A stretch of 64,000 nucleotides of DNA from Avibacterium volantium (GCF_900635775.1 NZ_LR134167.1:62001-126000); one strand, 5' to 3'. Shown: positions 38,251-46,971, counted from the stretch's first letter. Notes: generated from the sequence alone by a model not told the origin. Program-made: numbers and translations.

Positions 38251-39416
38251 TGATGTCGCAACTTTCTGAGGTTTATATTAATTCTGTGGCAAGTTTTTTG
38301 CCAAACGATCCCGTTAGCAATGATCAAATGGAAGCCGTGTTGGGAATGGTCGGCGATGTGCCTTCCCGTGTCCGTAATATGATTTTACGTTCTAATGCTA
38401 TTCGCACGCGCTATTACGCCCTTGATCCGAAAACACGCCAAGCCACGCACAGCAGTACAGAACTTGCAGTCTGTGCCATTGAAAAATTAGTGGAGCAGGG
38501 CTTTGATATACAGCAGCTTGACTGTTTAGCCTGTGGTACCTCTTACCCAGATCAAATTATGCCGGGGCAAGGGGTGATGGTACACGGCTTAATTCCCAAT
38601 GCACCAGCTTGCGAAGTGCTAACCACCGCAGGGGTTTGCGTGGCAGGAATGGCAGCGATGAAACACGCTTATAATGCCATTCGCACAGGGGAACATCAAA
38701 ATGCCATCGCAGTGGCTTCAGAAGCGGCTTCAGCGGTGATGCGTAGCGAAAATTTTCGCCCTGAAATAAATCAAAAACAACTGGATAATGCAAAACCGGA
38801 AATTGGCTTTGAAAAAGATTTTTTACGCTGGATGCTTTCAGACGGTGCTGGGGCTGCACAACTAAGCCACCGTCCTAATCCAGCAGGCATTAGCTTTAAA
38901 ATTCATTGGATTGATCTCATCTCTTACGCCAATGAAATGCCTGTTTGTATGTACGCAGGCGCAGAAATCAACAATGGTAAGTTTGTTAGCTGGAAAGCGG
39001 TGGATAATGAACACCGCGACAAACATAGCCTAATGGCAATTAAACAAGATGTAAAATTGCTCAATGAAAATATCGTCAGTTACACGGTGGAAAAAGCCTT
39101 ATCGCGTTTAATCGACAAATATCAGCTCAGCGCTGAAAAAATTGATTATTTTCTACCGCACTATTCTTCAGGCTTTTTCCGTAACAAATTATCGGAAGGG
39201 TTACAGCGCATTCAGTTTGATATTCCGCAAGAAAAATGGTTTACCAACCTTGCCGAAAAAGGAAACACAGGCTCCGCTTCCATTTACATTATTTTAGAAG
39301 AGTTTATGTGCACCTTCCCACTCAAAAATGGGCAGAAAGTGCTGTGCTATATTCCAGAGAGCGGTCGTTTTTCTTCGTGTTTTATGCTGCTTGAGGTCGT
39401 GAATGGAGCTAAATGA
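38250..39416 (+). CDS. darB: Ketosynthase III-like dialkylresorcinol synthase DarB
   Basis: 388 residues of the KAS III family. The catalytic Cys is in TTAGVCVAGMAAM (about Cys130), His in DYFLPHYSSGF and Asn in EKGNTGSASIY. NSVASFLPNDPVSNDQME and the early IRTRYYALD are typical of DarB. It joins two beta-ketoacyl chains; with DarA the product is a dialkylresorcinol, the alcohol part of flexirubins. ATG 38250 or 38253 is possible. Translation is coupled to darA. Confidence 0.9.
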   Translation: MMSQLSEVYINSVASFLPNDPVSNDQMEAVLGMVGDVPSRVRNMILRSNAIRTRYYALDPKTRQATHSSTELAVCAIEKLVEQGFDIQQLDCLACGTSYPDQIMPGQGVMVHGLIPNAPACEVLTTAGVCVAGMAAMKHAYNAIRTGEHQNAIAVASEAASAVMRSENFRPEINQKQLDNAKPEIGFEKDFLRWMLSDGAGAAQLSHRPNPAGISFKIHWIDLISYANEMPVCMYAGAEINNGKFVSWKAVDNEHRDKHSLMAIKQDVKLLNENIVSYTVEKALSRLIDKYQLSAEKIDYFLPHYSSGFFRNKLSEGLQRIQFDIPQEKWFTNLAEKGNTGSASIYIILEEFMCTFPLKNGQKVLCYIPESGRFSSCFMLLEVVNGAK

Positions 39417-39795
39417 AATCCCCCAAGATGATAGCCGCATTTTTCGCGGACAAAAAAAGATCATCTATGCCACGCAAAATGGGCATTACCAGCCTAGCAC
39501 TAGCACAGGCTGGCAAACGGAAGAATTTGCCACCCACCAAGCCGTTGATACCTTAAATGAACTGACTGAACAGGCATTGCAGGCGGTTAAAAAAGGGGAA
39601 AAGTCCGTGCTGTATTATTTAATGTATAAATACCGTTTTGATGAACAATCCCTCGCCCAAGCCACCGGCTTTTGGCAATGGCAAATAAAACGGCATTTTA
39701 GACCTGAGATTTGGGAAAAACTTTCTCAGAAGAAGTTAGAGAAATATGCTAGGGTGTTTGGGGCTGAAATAGAATGTTTTATATTAGTTAAGTAA
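39403..39795 (+). CDS. Conserved small protein of dar/flexirubin-type clusters
   Basis: 130 residues, overlapping the darB stop by 14 bases. The first half includes SRIFRGQKKIIYAT and STGWQTEEFATHQAVD; the second half (EQSLAQATGFWQWQIKRHFRP) looks like a helix-turn-helix. Similar proteins follow darB in flexirubin clusters as I remember them. A DNA-binding role is plausible from the helix-turn-helix look but unproven. The stop marks the left border of the low-GC insert. Confidence 0.7.
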   Translation: MELNEIPQDDSRIFRGQKKIIYATQNGHYQPSTSTGWQTEEFATHQAVDTLNELTEQALQAVKKGEKSVLYYLMYKYRFDEQSLAQATGFWQWQIKRHFRPEIWEKLSQKKLEKYARVFGAEIECFILVK

Positions 39796-39820
39796 TATTT
39801 CATCTACTGAGGTAATGTAT

Positions 39821-40717
39821 ATGCTTAGAGAAATTCATAATTTTGAGTTATATCGCTATCAAATCATTCCAATTGAACGTAAACAATTAGATTTATTTAA
39901 TATCTCAGAAAAGAGTATCGACGAGTTATTGGAAAATAAGAATGCATATTTTATAGAGGCTTTTAATAATCTTTGTAGTAATTCATATTTAGATGAAATA
40001 GAAGGACTCAAGAAGATCCTTTTCAAAAAAATTTATCCTAAGACAGAATTAGATAAAAGTGATGTTTATATTTACTTAATGGCTAGACCTAAGTCTATAA
40101 CAATGGAAACAAATGAGTTTACAACTCAAGAACTAGAAAACTGGCCTAAAGTTTATGTGATTGTATTAAATCAGCCTGATGAGCAAATTATCGCAATAGA
40201 AAAAAGAACAACTGCATTTCCAAAAACCCAAAATGCAATAAGTAAATTAAGTGAAAGATTAAATAAAATTTTAGAGATTAATAACCTAAGTGTTCATATT
40301 AATCCTATATATGATAAAAAAGTATTTTGGGAATTCATCCAGGGGAAATCGATAAAGAAACTTGAGTTTAATCTTATTACCCCGAATATGTCTAATATTT
40401 CGAAGACATTAAATGATGACTTAAAAAACTTAGCAAAAACATCTAATACAGCAAGAACAGATTTAAGGCTGAACGCTGCTGAAAATACAAGTTTAATTAT
40501 AGATAAAGATAATCAACTTATTAATGATCTTGTTGAATATAGTCGTCAAGGCGGTGGCAGTATTAGAGTACAATGTAAAGGTGCAAGAAGACTAACTGAT
40601 TTAAATACTAAAATATCTTTTTTTAGTTGTGACTATATGGAGGTAATTGGACCTCCGGAAAATATAAAGAAAACTATATTATCCATAATTGAAGGTGAAA
40701 ATAATGGAGATATTTAA
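39821..40717 (+). CDS. Unrecognised 298-residue protein in low-GC insert
   Basis: Start ATG 39821 lies eight bases after TGAGG (39808-39812); ATG 39815 is too close to it. The protein is soluble, rich in K, N and I, and has no signal peptide. It contains FELYRYQIIPIERKQLDLF near the start, a mixed alpha/beta middle, and a C-terminal QGGGSIRVQCKGARR followed by a beta-strand-rich end. I do not recognise the family. Codon use and base composition are clearly more AT-rich than in the pigment genes on both sides. It overlaps the next gene by 14 bases, so the two form one unit. Confidence 0.7.
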   Translation: MLREIHNFELYRYQIIPIERKQLDLFNISEKSIDELLENKNAYFIEAFNNLCSNSYLDEIEGLKKILFKKIYPKTELDKSDVYIYLMARPKSITMETNEFTTQELENWPKVYVIVLNQPDEQIIAIEKRTTAFPKTQNAISKLSERLNKILEINNLSVHINPIYDKKVFWEFIQGKSIKKLEFNLITPNMSNISKTLNDDLKNLAKTSNTARTDLRLNAAENTSLIIDKDNQLINDLVEYSRQGGGSIRVQCKGARRLTDLNTKISFFSCDYMEVIGPPENIKKTILSIIEGENNGDI

Positions 40718-41141
40718 AATATTTTGTATTGCATTTTTCTTTGGGGTAGTATTCTATTTATTTGAATATTTGATTGGCGTAGATTTTACGAGAGTATTTT
40801 TTCAAGCTAATTTAATTAGCATCCTAACAACATTGTTAGCTATTAATATAGCTGTATTATCAATAATTTTAACTAGGATGTCAGTACACGATCCTAGTAT
40901 GAAATGCTTTGCCAATTCTAAGAAAGAAATTTGGAAGTCTATAAATGAGCAAGTGGTTTTAATAGCTGCTGCATTAATATTATCTATATGCTCTTCAAAG
41001 ATAGATAATTTAGTATGTATAGGATTAACTAAATCTACAGAATTAGCTAAGCATATTATAAGTATCTTATTTATAACTGTATTTTGTTACGCAATAACCA
41101 TCTTGCGTGATACGGCAAAAGCGCTGATTGATATTCATTAA
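40704..41141 (+). CDS. Small membrane protein in low-GC insert
   Basis: 145 residues from ATG 40704, after GAAGGTG (40691-40697). About four hydrophobic segments: near residues 5-25, 35-56, 85-102 and 115-135. It has no signal peptide and no known motif. Translation is coupled to the preceding 298-residue protein. A cytosolic protein paired with a small multi-pass membrane protein is a layout seen in many defence or toxin modules, but nothing here proves such a role. Confidence 0.7.
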   Translation: MEIFKIFCIAFFFGVVFYLFEYLIGVDFTRVFFQANLISILTTLLAINIAVLSIILTRMSVHDPSMKCFANSKKEIWKSINEQVVLIAAALILSICSSKIDNLVCIGLTKSTELAKHIISILFITVFCYAITILRDTAKALIDIH

Positions 41142-41153
41142 AAACTGCTAAAT

Positions 41154-41374
41154 ATGGAAGAAAACCGTATTATAATCTAGATAACCGAGGAGAATTAGGT
41201 TCTCAACTTTGGCTCAATCAGTTGGAAATTGCACAGCTTTGTCAAACCACTAAACAGAATATCAGCAAGTATATTAAAGTCGTTTTGATAAAAGTGAATT
41301 TGATGAAAATTCAACCGTCAACTTTTAATTGACAGTTCAAAAAGAAACAACTCAATTTTCAAAAAAATTAAAAA
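41154..41374 (+). pseudogene. Decayed RhuM-family gene fragment
   Basis: Frames joined by two shifts read like the N-terminus of RhuM proteins: MEENRIII (from ATG 41154), then DNRGELGSQLWLNQLEIAQL and a CQTTKQNISKYIK helix-turn-helix, then, in another frame, VFDKSEFDENSTV. A stop codon follows, with QKETTQFSKKLKNES continuing after it. RhuM genes are common in genomic islands and restriction loci. The fragment ends against the start of the BtrH-like gene at 41375. Confidence 0.65.
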
Positions 41375-42376
41375 ATGAATCACGATTTTGAACACCAACA
41401 CACCGCCCATTGCGAAAGTGGGGTGATGTCCACCTTACTCAAATCGCAAGGCGTTGATTTTAACGAAGCAATGGTATTTGGCTTGGCTTCTGCACTGACT
41501 TTTGTGTATCTCCCACAGATTAAAATTAGTGGAATGCCGTTAATTTCTTATCGTATGCCGCCGGGTTCTATCTTGAAAAAAGCCTCAAAAGTGGTGAAAG
41601 GTAAACTGATGTTGAAACGCTTTCGTTCTGCAACGCAAGGACAGCAGGCATTGGATAATGCCTTAGCTCAGGGGAAATTAGTGGGCTTGCAGACTTCGGT
41701 GTTTTGGCTGCCTTATTTCCCGCCAGAAATGCGATTTCATTTTAACGCACATAATCTGTTGGTTTATGGCAAGCAGGGAAATGACTATCTCATTAGCGAT
41801 CCTGTGTTTGAAACGGTTCAGTGCTGTCCGAGCGAAGATTTACAGCGTGCGAGGTTTGCGAAAGGGGCATTGGCAGCAAAAGGGTTAATGTATTATTGGA
41901 AAACTCTGCCAAATTTGACCGCACTTGATCTATCCGCGGTCTTGCATAAAGCCATTCGCAAAAATGCAAAGCAAATGCTCGCACCACTTTGGTTTGTTGG
42001 TGTGCGTGGAATGTACTCTCTCGCAAAACAAATTGAAAAATTTGCCCATAGCAAACAAAGTGAAAAATACAAGAAATTATTTCTCGGTCATATCGTGCGA
42101 ATGCAAGAAGAGATTGGTACAGGCGGCGCGGGGTTTCGTTATATTTATGCGTATTTCCTCGAGCAAGCCGCTGAAATTTGCCAAGAACCGAAATACAAAC
42201 AGGCTTCCCAACAAATGACAGAAATCGGCGATCAATGGCGACAATTTGCCAGCCTTTGTGTGAAGCAATGTCGAGCGCCAACAACACAAGGCTACCAAGA
42301 TTTAGCTGAAAAATTACGTCAGATCGCTCAACAAGAGCGCCAATTATGGCAGCAATTAGCTCGGTTCAAAGGATAA
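41375..42376 (+). CDS. BtrH N-terminal domain / DUF4872-type protein
   Basis: 333 residues. The N-terminal half looks like a cysteine-peptidase-like BtrH domain: HTAHCESGVMSTLLKSQG near residue 10 (candidate Cys13), HFNAHNLLVYG near 127 (candidate His) and DYLISDPVF near 139. The C-terminal half is helical. BtrH transfers acyl groups from an ACP in butirosin synthesis. Related proteins occur in flexirubin-type clusters, so transfer of the polyene to the resorcinol from ACP is a testable idea. No clear ribosome site is visible; the insertion may have displaced it. Confidence 0.78.
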   Translation: MNHDFEHQHTAHCESGVMSTLLKSQGVDFNEAMVFGLASALTFVYLPQIKISGMPLISYRMPPGSILKKASKVVKGKLMLKRFRSATQGQQALDNALAQGKLVGLQTSVFWLPYFPPEMRFHFNAHNLLVYGKQGNDYLISDPVFETVQCCPSEDLQRARFAKGALAAKGLMYYWKTLPNLTALDLSAVLHKAIRKNAKQMLAPLWFVGVRGMYSLAKQIEKFAHSKQSEKYKKLFLGHIVRMQEEIGTGGAGFRYIYAYFLEQAAEICQEPKYKQASQQMTEIGDQWRQFASLCVKQCRAPTTQGYQDLAEKLRQIAQQERQLWQQLARFKG

Positions 42377-42383
42377 GTCTGTG

Positions 42384-43100
42384 ATGTTGCAAATTGAAAA
42401 TCTTTATCATCGTTATCCACAAAGCCAAGAATTTGCGTTACAAAACATTCAGCTGGATATTTCTCAAGGACAAGCCATCGGTTTACTTGGCCCTAACGGC
42501 GCTGGGAAGACGACACTGATGTCTTTGCTTTGCGGGTTGCAAGCGGTGCAGCAGGGGCAGGTTTATTTTGAAGGCGTGCCGTTTCACAAGTTAAGCAAAA
42601 AACAGCGTCATCAAATTTCTTTAGTGCCACAGGATTTTGCGTTTTATCCTTTATTAACGGTATGGGAAAATTTAAAATTTTTCGCCGCACTTTATCATAT
42701 CAACGATAAAAACTGGCTCACTGAATTATTAGAAAAAGTGGGGCTAACTTCTTATAAATCGAGATTAGCAAAGCATTTATCAGGCGGATTGAAACGCCGT
42801 TTAAATTTCGCTATTGGTTTAATTAATCGCCCTAAAGTCATTTTTTTAGATGAAATTACGGTCGGCATTGATCCCCAATCTCGCCAATTTATTTTAAATT
42901 CCGTGGAGGAATTAACTCAGCAAGGCATCACGGTGATTTACACCTCACATTATCTGCAAGAAATCGAACAATTATGCGATAAATTAGTTTTATTAAATGA
43001 AGGAAAATTGATTTATCAAGGTGAAATAAAAGGCATTCTTGCGGAAGGGCAGAGCCTTGAGCATTTTTATTTAGATTTTTTACAACAGGCGGGAAAATAA
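42384..43100 (+). CDS. ABC exporter ATPase of the pigment cluster
   Basis: About 238 residues. Walker A GPNGAGKTT near residue 36, signature LSGGLKRRL near 133, Walker B VIFLDEITVGIDP near 153. It resembles drug and lipid exporter ATPases of the ABC-2 type. The stop overlaps the permease start (TAATG). ATG 42384 or GTG 42381 may be the start; AAAGGA lies 10 or 7 bases upstream. Confidence 0.9.
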   Translation: MLQIENLYHRYPQSQEFALQNIQLDISQGQAIGLLGPNGAGKTTLMSLLCGLQAVQQGQVYFEGVPFHKLSKKQRHQISLVPQDFAFYPLLTVWENLKFFAALYHINDKNWLTELLEKVGLTSYKSRLAKHLSGGLKRRLNFAIGLINRPKVIFLDEITVGIDPQSRQFILNSVEELTQQGITVIYTSHYLQEIEQLCDKLVLLNEGKLIYQGEIKGILAEGQSLEHFYLDFLQQAGK

Positions 43101-44344
43101 TGCTAATTGCTGCGATGTTTAAAGAATTACGCCTATTAAGCCGTGATCTGCACGGTGTGGCAGTATTATTTATTATGCCGATTTTATTTATGTTGATTAT
43201 GTCGTCAGCGTTAAGCAGTGAAAAGGAATTAGGTAATCGCGGCGAAATTTTGCTACTAGGCACGCCAAATGATCCCCTCAATGACGGATTTTTTACCGCA
43301 CTACAACAAGAGGAATTGATTGTAAAACAAGGGGATATTGCACAATTAGAGGCTTATCAGCAAGATTTGCAGCAAGAAAAATTTGCTTTGATTGTGGTTA
43401 ATCCAAATCAAGATAAAAATGCCCTAAAAGAAGAACAGCCTTTGCAACTTTGGCTTAATCCTAGCGTGGATCGTGCGTGGTTGCTTGGGGTGAAAGGTAT
43501 CTTGCAGAAACATTATAGCCAGCAACGGCTTGAGCGTTATTCCAAAGATAATCACATTGTGTTGAAAAATAATCAACGCAATCCGATGAAACAAATTCAG
43601 AAAGAAGTTAATCAAGCGTTGGATAAAAAATTCAATGAAATCAATACCTATTTGGCACAAGAGCGTTGGCAGGAAATTTATCTTAACCGTCAAGGGGAAA
43701 CGGTTAGTCAGCCTAATGCGGTACAACATAGTGTGCCTGCGTGGTTAATTTTTGGTATGTTTTTTATTATGATCCCCCTTTCTAACGTAATGGCGATGGA
43801 GCGACAAACCAACACGCTTACTCGTCTGCGTTTGGCAAGAGCCTCAAGTTTGCAACTGATTTTGGCAAAATTAGTGCCGTATTTTTTTATCAATCAATGT
43901 CAATTTATTGGAATGATCGCCCTAGGCTATTGGGTGCTACCTATGCTTGCTATGCCCGCTTTTAGCTTAAATGGTGAATGGTGGCATTATGCGGTGCTGT
44001 CAGCTGCGGTAAGCCTTTCTGCGTTAGGTTACGGCTTATTAATTAGTGTGATTGCACGCACCACAGAACAAGCGGTGGTGCTAGGCGGTGGGGGCATTAT
44101 CATTATGGCGGCCATTGGTGGCATTATGGTGCCAACTTATGTAATGCCTGAGATTATGCAAAAAATCGCCCAATTTTCACCAATGGGGTGGGCATTAACG
44201 GCATTTCAGCAACTATTATTAAATCAGGCTACCTTAATGCAAATTCAGCCTGAACTTTGGCTTTTAACAGGGTTTGGTGCAGCAATGCTATTGATTGCTG
44301 TGCTGGTTTACGCCCATCAACTCAAAACACAAGCGAGATTTTAA
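43100..44344 (+). CDS. ABC-2 type exporter permease of the pigment cluster
   Basis: 414 residues: one N-terminal membrane helix, a large extracytoplasmic domain of about 180 residues and five or six C-terminal helices (from PAWLIFGMFFIMIPLS). This is the YhfE/YadH-like ABC-2 plan. With the preceding ATPase it forms an exporter, perhaps for the pigment or a precursor. The stop overlaps the ACP start by one base. Confidence 0.88.
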   Translation: MLIAAMFKELRLLSRDLHGVAVLFIMPILFMLIMSSALSSEKELGNRGEILLLGTPNDPLNDGFFTALQQEELIVKQGDIAQLEAYQQDLQQEKFALIVVNPNQDKNALKEEQPLQLWLNPSVDRAWLLGVKGILQKHYSQQRLERYSKDNHIVLKNNQRNPMKQIQKEVNQALDKKFNEINTYLAQERWQEIYLNRQGETVSQPNAVQHSVPAWLIFGMFFIMIPLSNVMAMERQTNTLTRLRLARASSLQLILAKLVPYFFINQCQFIGMIALGYWVLPMLAMPAFSLNGEWWHYAVLSAAVSLSALGYGLLISVIARTTEQAVVLGGGGIIIMAAIGGIMVPTYVMPEIMQKIAQFSPMGWALTAFQQLLLNQATLMQIQPELWLLTGFGAAMLLIAVLVYAHQLKTQARF

Positions 44345-44628
44345 TGAGCTATATTTTTACTCTCAGCCAACCTGAGTTAGAACAACAACTGAAAAACTTG
44401 ATCGTGCAAGAAAGCGATAAAATGGACATTGATCCCAGCACAATTAGCGATGATGAGCCGTTATTTGGTGAACAAAGCCGTATCCAGTTAGATTCTTTAG
44501 ATGCGCTACAAATTGCGGTGGCACTGCAAGCCCATTTTAAAGTGAGATTAAATGGCGATCGAATGGTGCGTAAGCATATGATGAATATTCGTGATTTAGC
44601 GAGCTTTATTCGTAACCAACATTCTTAA
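44344..44628 (+). CDS. Third acyl carrier protein of the pigment cluster
   Basis: 94 residues with the phosphopantetheine site in QLDSLDALQI near residue 49. It differs from the two APE carriers by an N-terminal extension and EQSRIQLDS. It lies with its own ketosynthase and CLF-like protein, so it probably carries chains for the resorcinol half. Start ATG 44344 overlaps the permease stop (TAATG). Confidence 0.87.
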   Translation: MSYIFTLSQPELEQQLKNLIVQESDKMDIDPSTISDDEPLFGEQSRIQLDSLDALQIAVALQAHFKVRLNGDRMVRKHMMNIRDLASFIRNQHS

Positions 44629-44630
44629 CG

Positions 44631-45689
44631 ATGCAAAAAGTTTATATCACCGCTGTCAGCCAGCAAAATGCACAAACTGCCAAACTCAATCCTTGGCAGC
44701 AATCTTCAATGCTTGGGCAAACGCAGAATTTGCCCTATTTTCGTGCTTTTGAGCAACCGCTGCTGAATTTCGAGCAGCTCTGCACTTATTTAGAAAATCA
44801 CATTGACAACCTATTAACGCAACGGGGTTGGCAAGCTGATAGATTGCACAATACCCCCATTCTTTTAGGCTCAACGGCGTATTTAATGAGTGATTGCGAA
44901 TTTCGTTGGCAAAACAATCAACCTTTACCGCAAGAATACAGCCTATCGGTGATCGCAGAACGACTAAAAGCACGCTATCAAACACAGGTTTTCAGCTTTG
45001 CAACGTCTTGCACTTCATCTGCACAGGCAATGGGCTATGCCTATCAAATGATTGCTCAAGAACAATGTGAGCGCGCATTGGTGGTTGGATTTGAAATGTT
45101 TAACCGTTTAACCTTTGAACATTTCAACGCAATGCACTTGCTGGCGGAAGATTTACCCTATCAGCCTTTTGTGCAAAGTAACGGCATTATTTTAGGGGAG
45201 GGCATCGCTTGCATGGTATTGGAAAATCAACCAAATCCAGAGAAAAAGCTAGAAATTTCTGCCATCACCACCATTACGGATCACCATAATCTCACCAATA
45301 GCTCTGCAGAGGAATTTGCTCAACTGATCGGAAATTGTTTGCATAAGGCAGGATTACAAGCTCACCAACTGGCTGGCATTAAAGTTCACGCTGTGGGCGG
45401 AAACAGCGATGAAATGGAAATCGCATTTTTACAACAGCAATTTCCGACCATTCCTTGCTTGTTGGCAAAATCTCACCTTGGACATAGTTTAGGCGCAAGT
45501 GGGGCAATGGAAACCGCGTGGCTTTGGCAACAATTACAACAAGAGAACGCAGATTGCCTGTTCATCAGGCCACAAGGCGCAATAGAAAAGCAATCGCAAC
45601 CACTTTCCACAGGCTATTATTTGAATTACTTTTTAGGTTTTGGTGGCAGCAATATCGCTTGGATTCTTCACTGGCAAGGGAAAGTGTAA
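44631..45689 (+). CDS. Beta-ketoacyl synthase of the rightward arm
   Basis: A 352-residue ketosynthase, shorter than FabF. The catalytic Cys is in FATSCTSSAQA near residue 125, the His in KVHAVGGNSDE where HGTGT is usual, and the second His in SHLGHSLGASGA near 288. All three catalytic positions are therefore kept although the second motif is divergent. It starts two bases after the ACP stop and probably works with that ACP. Confidence 0.83.
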   Translation: MQKVYITAVSQQNAQTAKLNPWQQSSMLGQTQNLPYFRAFEQPLLNFEQLCTYLENHIDNLLTQRGWQADRLHNTPILLGSTAYLMSDCEFRWQNNQPLPQEYSLSVIAERLKARYQTQVFSFATSCTSSAQAMGYAYQMIAQEQCERALVVGFEMFNRLTFEHFNAMHLLAEDLPYQPFVQSNGIILGEGIACMVLENQPNPEKKLEISAITTITDHHNLTNSSAEEFAQLIGNCLHKAGLQAHQLAGIKVHAVGGNSDEMEIAFLQQQFPTIPCLLAKSHLGHSLGASGAMETAWLWQQLQQENADCLFIRPQGAIEKQSQPLSTGYYLNYFLGFGGSNIAWILHWQGKV

Positions 45690-45694
45690 TTAAA

Positions 45695-46339
45695 ATGAAA
45701 TCAAATATTTATCTCCAACAGCAAAGCCAGTTTATCGCTCAAGGACAAAGTGATGCAGAACTACGCCAACAACTTAAAGCCTTTGGTGTGGACGCTCGCC
45801 GTTTAAGCAAATTTACCCAACTCTGCTTGCTTGGAGCATTACCGCTAAAGCCCTATATTACGCCAAATACAGCCATTTACTTGGCTTCCCCCTTTAATTC
45901 ACCAAGTAAATTCAACAAATTATTCCACCAGTTAATGGAACAAGATTTGCCTAGTCCGTTGGATTTTATGGCAAATCTCAATAACGCGACGGTTTTTCAG
46001 CTGGCGCAGCTGTTGCAAACCACAGGCAATAGTATTTTCTTGATCACTTCGCCAGAGGATAATGCACAGCCATTACAACTGGCGCAAACAGAATTGAAAA
46101 ACGGCACGGCGGAGCAAGTATTGCTAGGCTGGGGATTTGAATCGCCCACTGATACAGAATGGGAAGGAAGCTGCTGGTGGTTGCTCAGCAATGCCGCAGA
46201 AGAAAATACGCTAACAACAAGTGCGGTGCAAAATTCGCCAAATTTTTCTACCGCACTTTCTTTTTCCTCTATATCTGCGCAGCTCCCTGCTGAGCATTAT
46301 TTGCAATTTGGGTTAGATATAGGAAATTTATCAGATTAA
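45695..46339 (+). CDS. CLF-like, ketosynthase N-terminal-type protein
   Basis: 214 residues from ATG 45695, five bases after the ketosynthase stop; the longer reading upstream is a shadow. No strong motif, but the order [39 protein letters not shown] aligns with EGDVSPTSFNLSVHNALVGQW of the ApeC-like CLF, and [18 protein letters not shown] with its ...LEAYLLLQEGQERVLVVV. No catalytic cysteine is seen. It may be the partner of the preceding ketosynthase. It ends overlapping pdxH tail to tail by four bases. Confidence 0.62.
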   Translation: MKSNIYLQQQSQFIAQGQSDAELRQQLKAFGVDARRLSKFTQLCLLGALPLKPYITPNTAIYLASPFNSPSKFNKLFHQLMEQDLPSPLDFMANLNNATVFQLAQLLQTTGNSIFLITSPEDNAQPLQLAQTELKNGTAEQVLLGWGFESPTDTEWEGSCWWLLSNAAEENTLTTSAVQNSPNFSTALSFSSISAQLPAEHYLQFGLDIGNLSD

Positions 46340-46971
46340 GGCGATAGGCGATCTTTTTGCCAGTGCTGTTCATCAGTGCGTAAATAGCGAATCCTATCGT
46401 GTAAACGGCTTGGGCGACCTTGCCAAAACTCGACCATTTCTGGCAATAGGATATAGCCGCCCCAATGAGGTGGGCGCGGCACAGTAAGCGGATATTTAAT
46501 CGCAAACATTACGGCTTTACTCAGTAAAACAGCTTTACTTGAAAGCACTGCACTTTGTTCGCTCGCCCAAGCGCCAAGTTGGCTTTGATAGGGGCGGCTG
46601 GCAAAATATGCGTCAGAATCGCTGGCAGGAAGTTGTTCAACCACACCTTCAATGCGGATTTGGCGCTCTAATTCTGGCCAGAAGAAGGTAAGGGCGGCAA
46701 AGGGCTGATGAGTGAGCGCTTGCCCTTTACGGCTGAGGTAGTTAGTAAAGAAAATAAAACCTTGCTCGGTGGTTTGCTTTAATAACACCATTCTGCTGCT
46801 TGGTTTGCCATTTTTTTCCACTGTTGCTAAATTCATTGCAGTGGGTTCATTTACCTGTGCTTGTATTGCTTCTTGCAGCCATTGTTCAAACAACGTCATT
46901 GGCTCATCAGGGCAATGGGCTTTCGATAAATTCTGTTGGCTATATTCTTGGCGAATATCTTGTAAATTCAT
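46336..46971 (-). CDS. pdxH: Pyridoxine/pyridoxamine 5'-phosphate oxidase
   Basis: FMN-dependent oxidase making pyridoxal 5'-phosphate. 211 residues from ATG 46971, after GGAGG at 46976-46980. Landmarks: the N-terminal [28 protein letters not shown] near residue 42, [24 protein letters not shown] and the C-terminal [13 protein letters not shown] standard family length. The convergent overlap with the pigment cluster end leaves no room for a terminator. Confidence 0.96.
   Translation of the reverse strand: MNLQDIRQEYSQQNLSKAHCPDEPMTLFEQWLQEAIQAQVNEPTAMNLATVEKNGKPSSRMVLLKQTTEQGFIFFTNYLSRKGQALTHQPFAALTFFWPELERQIRIEGVVEQLPASDSDAYFASRPYQSQLGAWASEQSAVLSSKAVLLSKAVMFAIKYPLTVPRPPHWGGYILLPEMVEFWQGRPSRLHDRIRYLRTDEQHWQKDRLSP

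Noticed and set aside
44257..44343. N-terminal extension of the third ACP
   Set aside because: It overlaps the permease in another frame; ATG 44344 in TAATG gives a normal ACP.
45518..45694. N-terminal extension of the CLF-like protein
   Set aside because: It lies in another frame of the ketosynthase gene; ATG 45695 follows that gene's stop.
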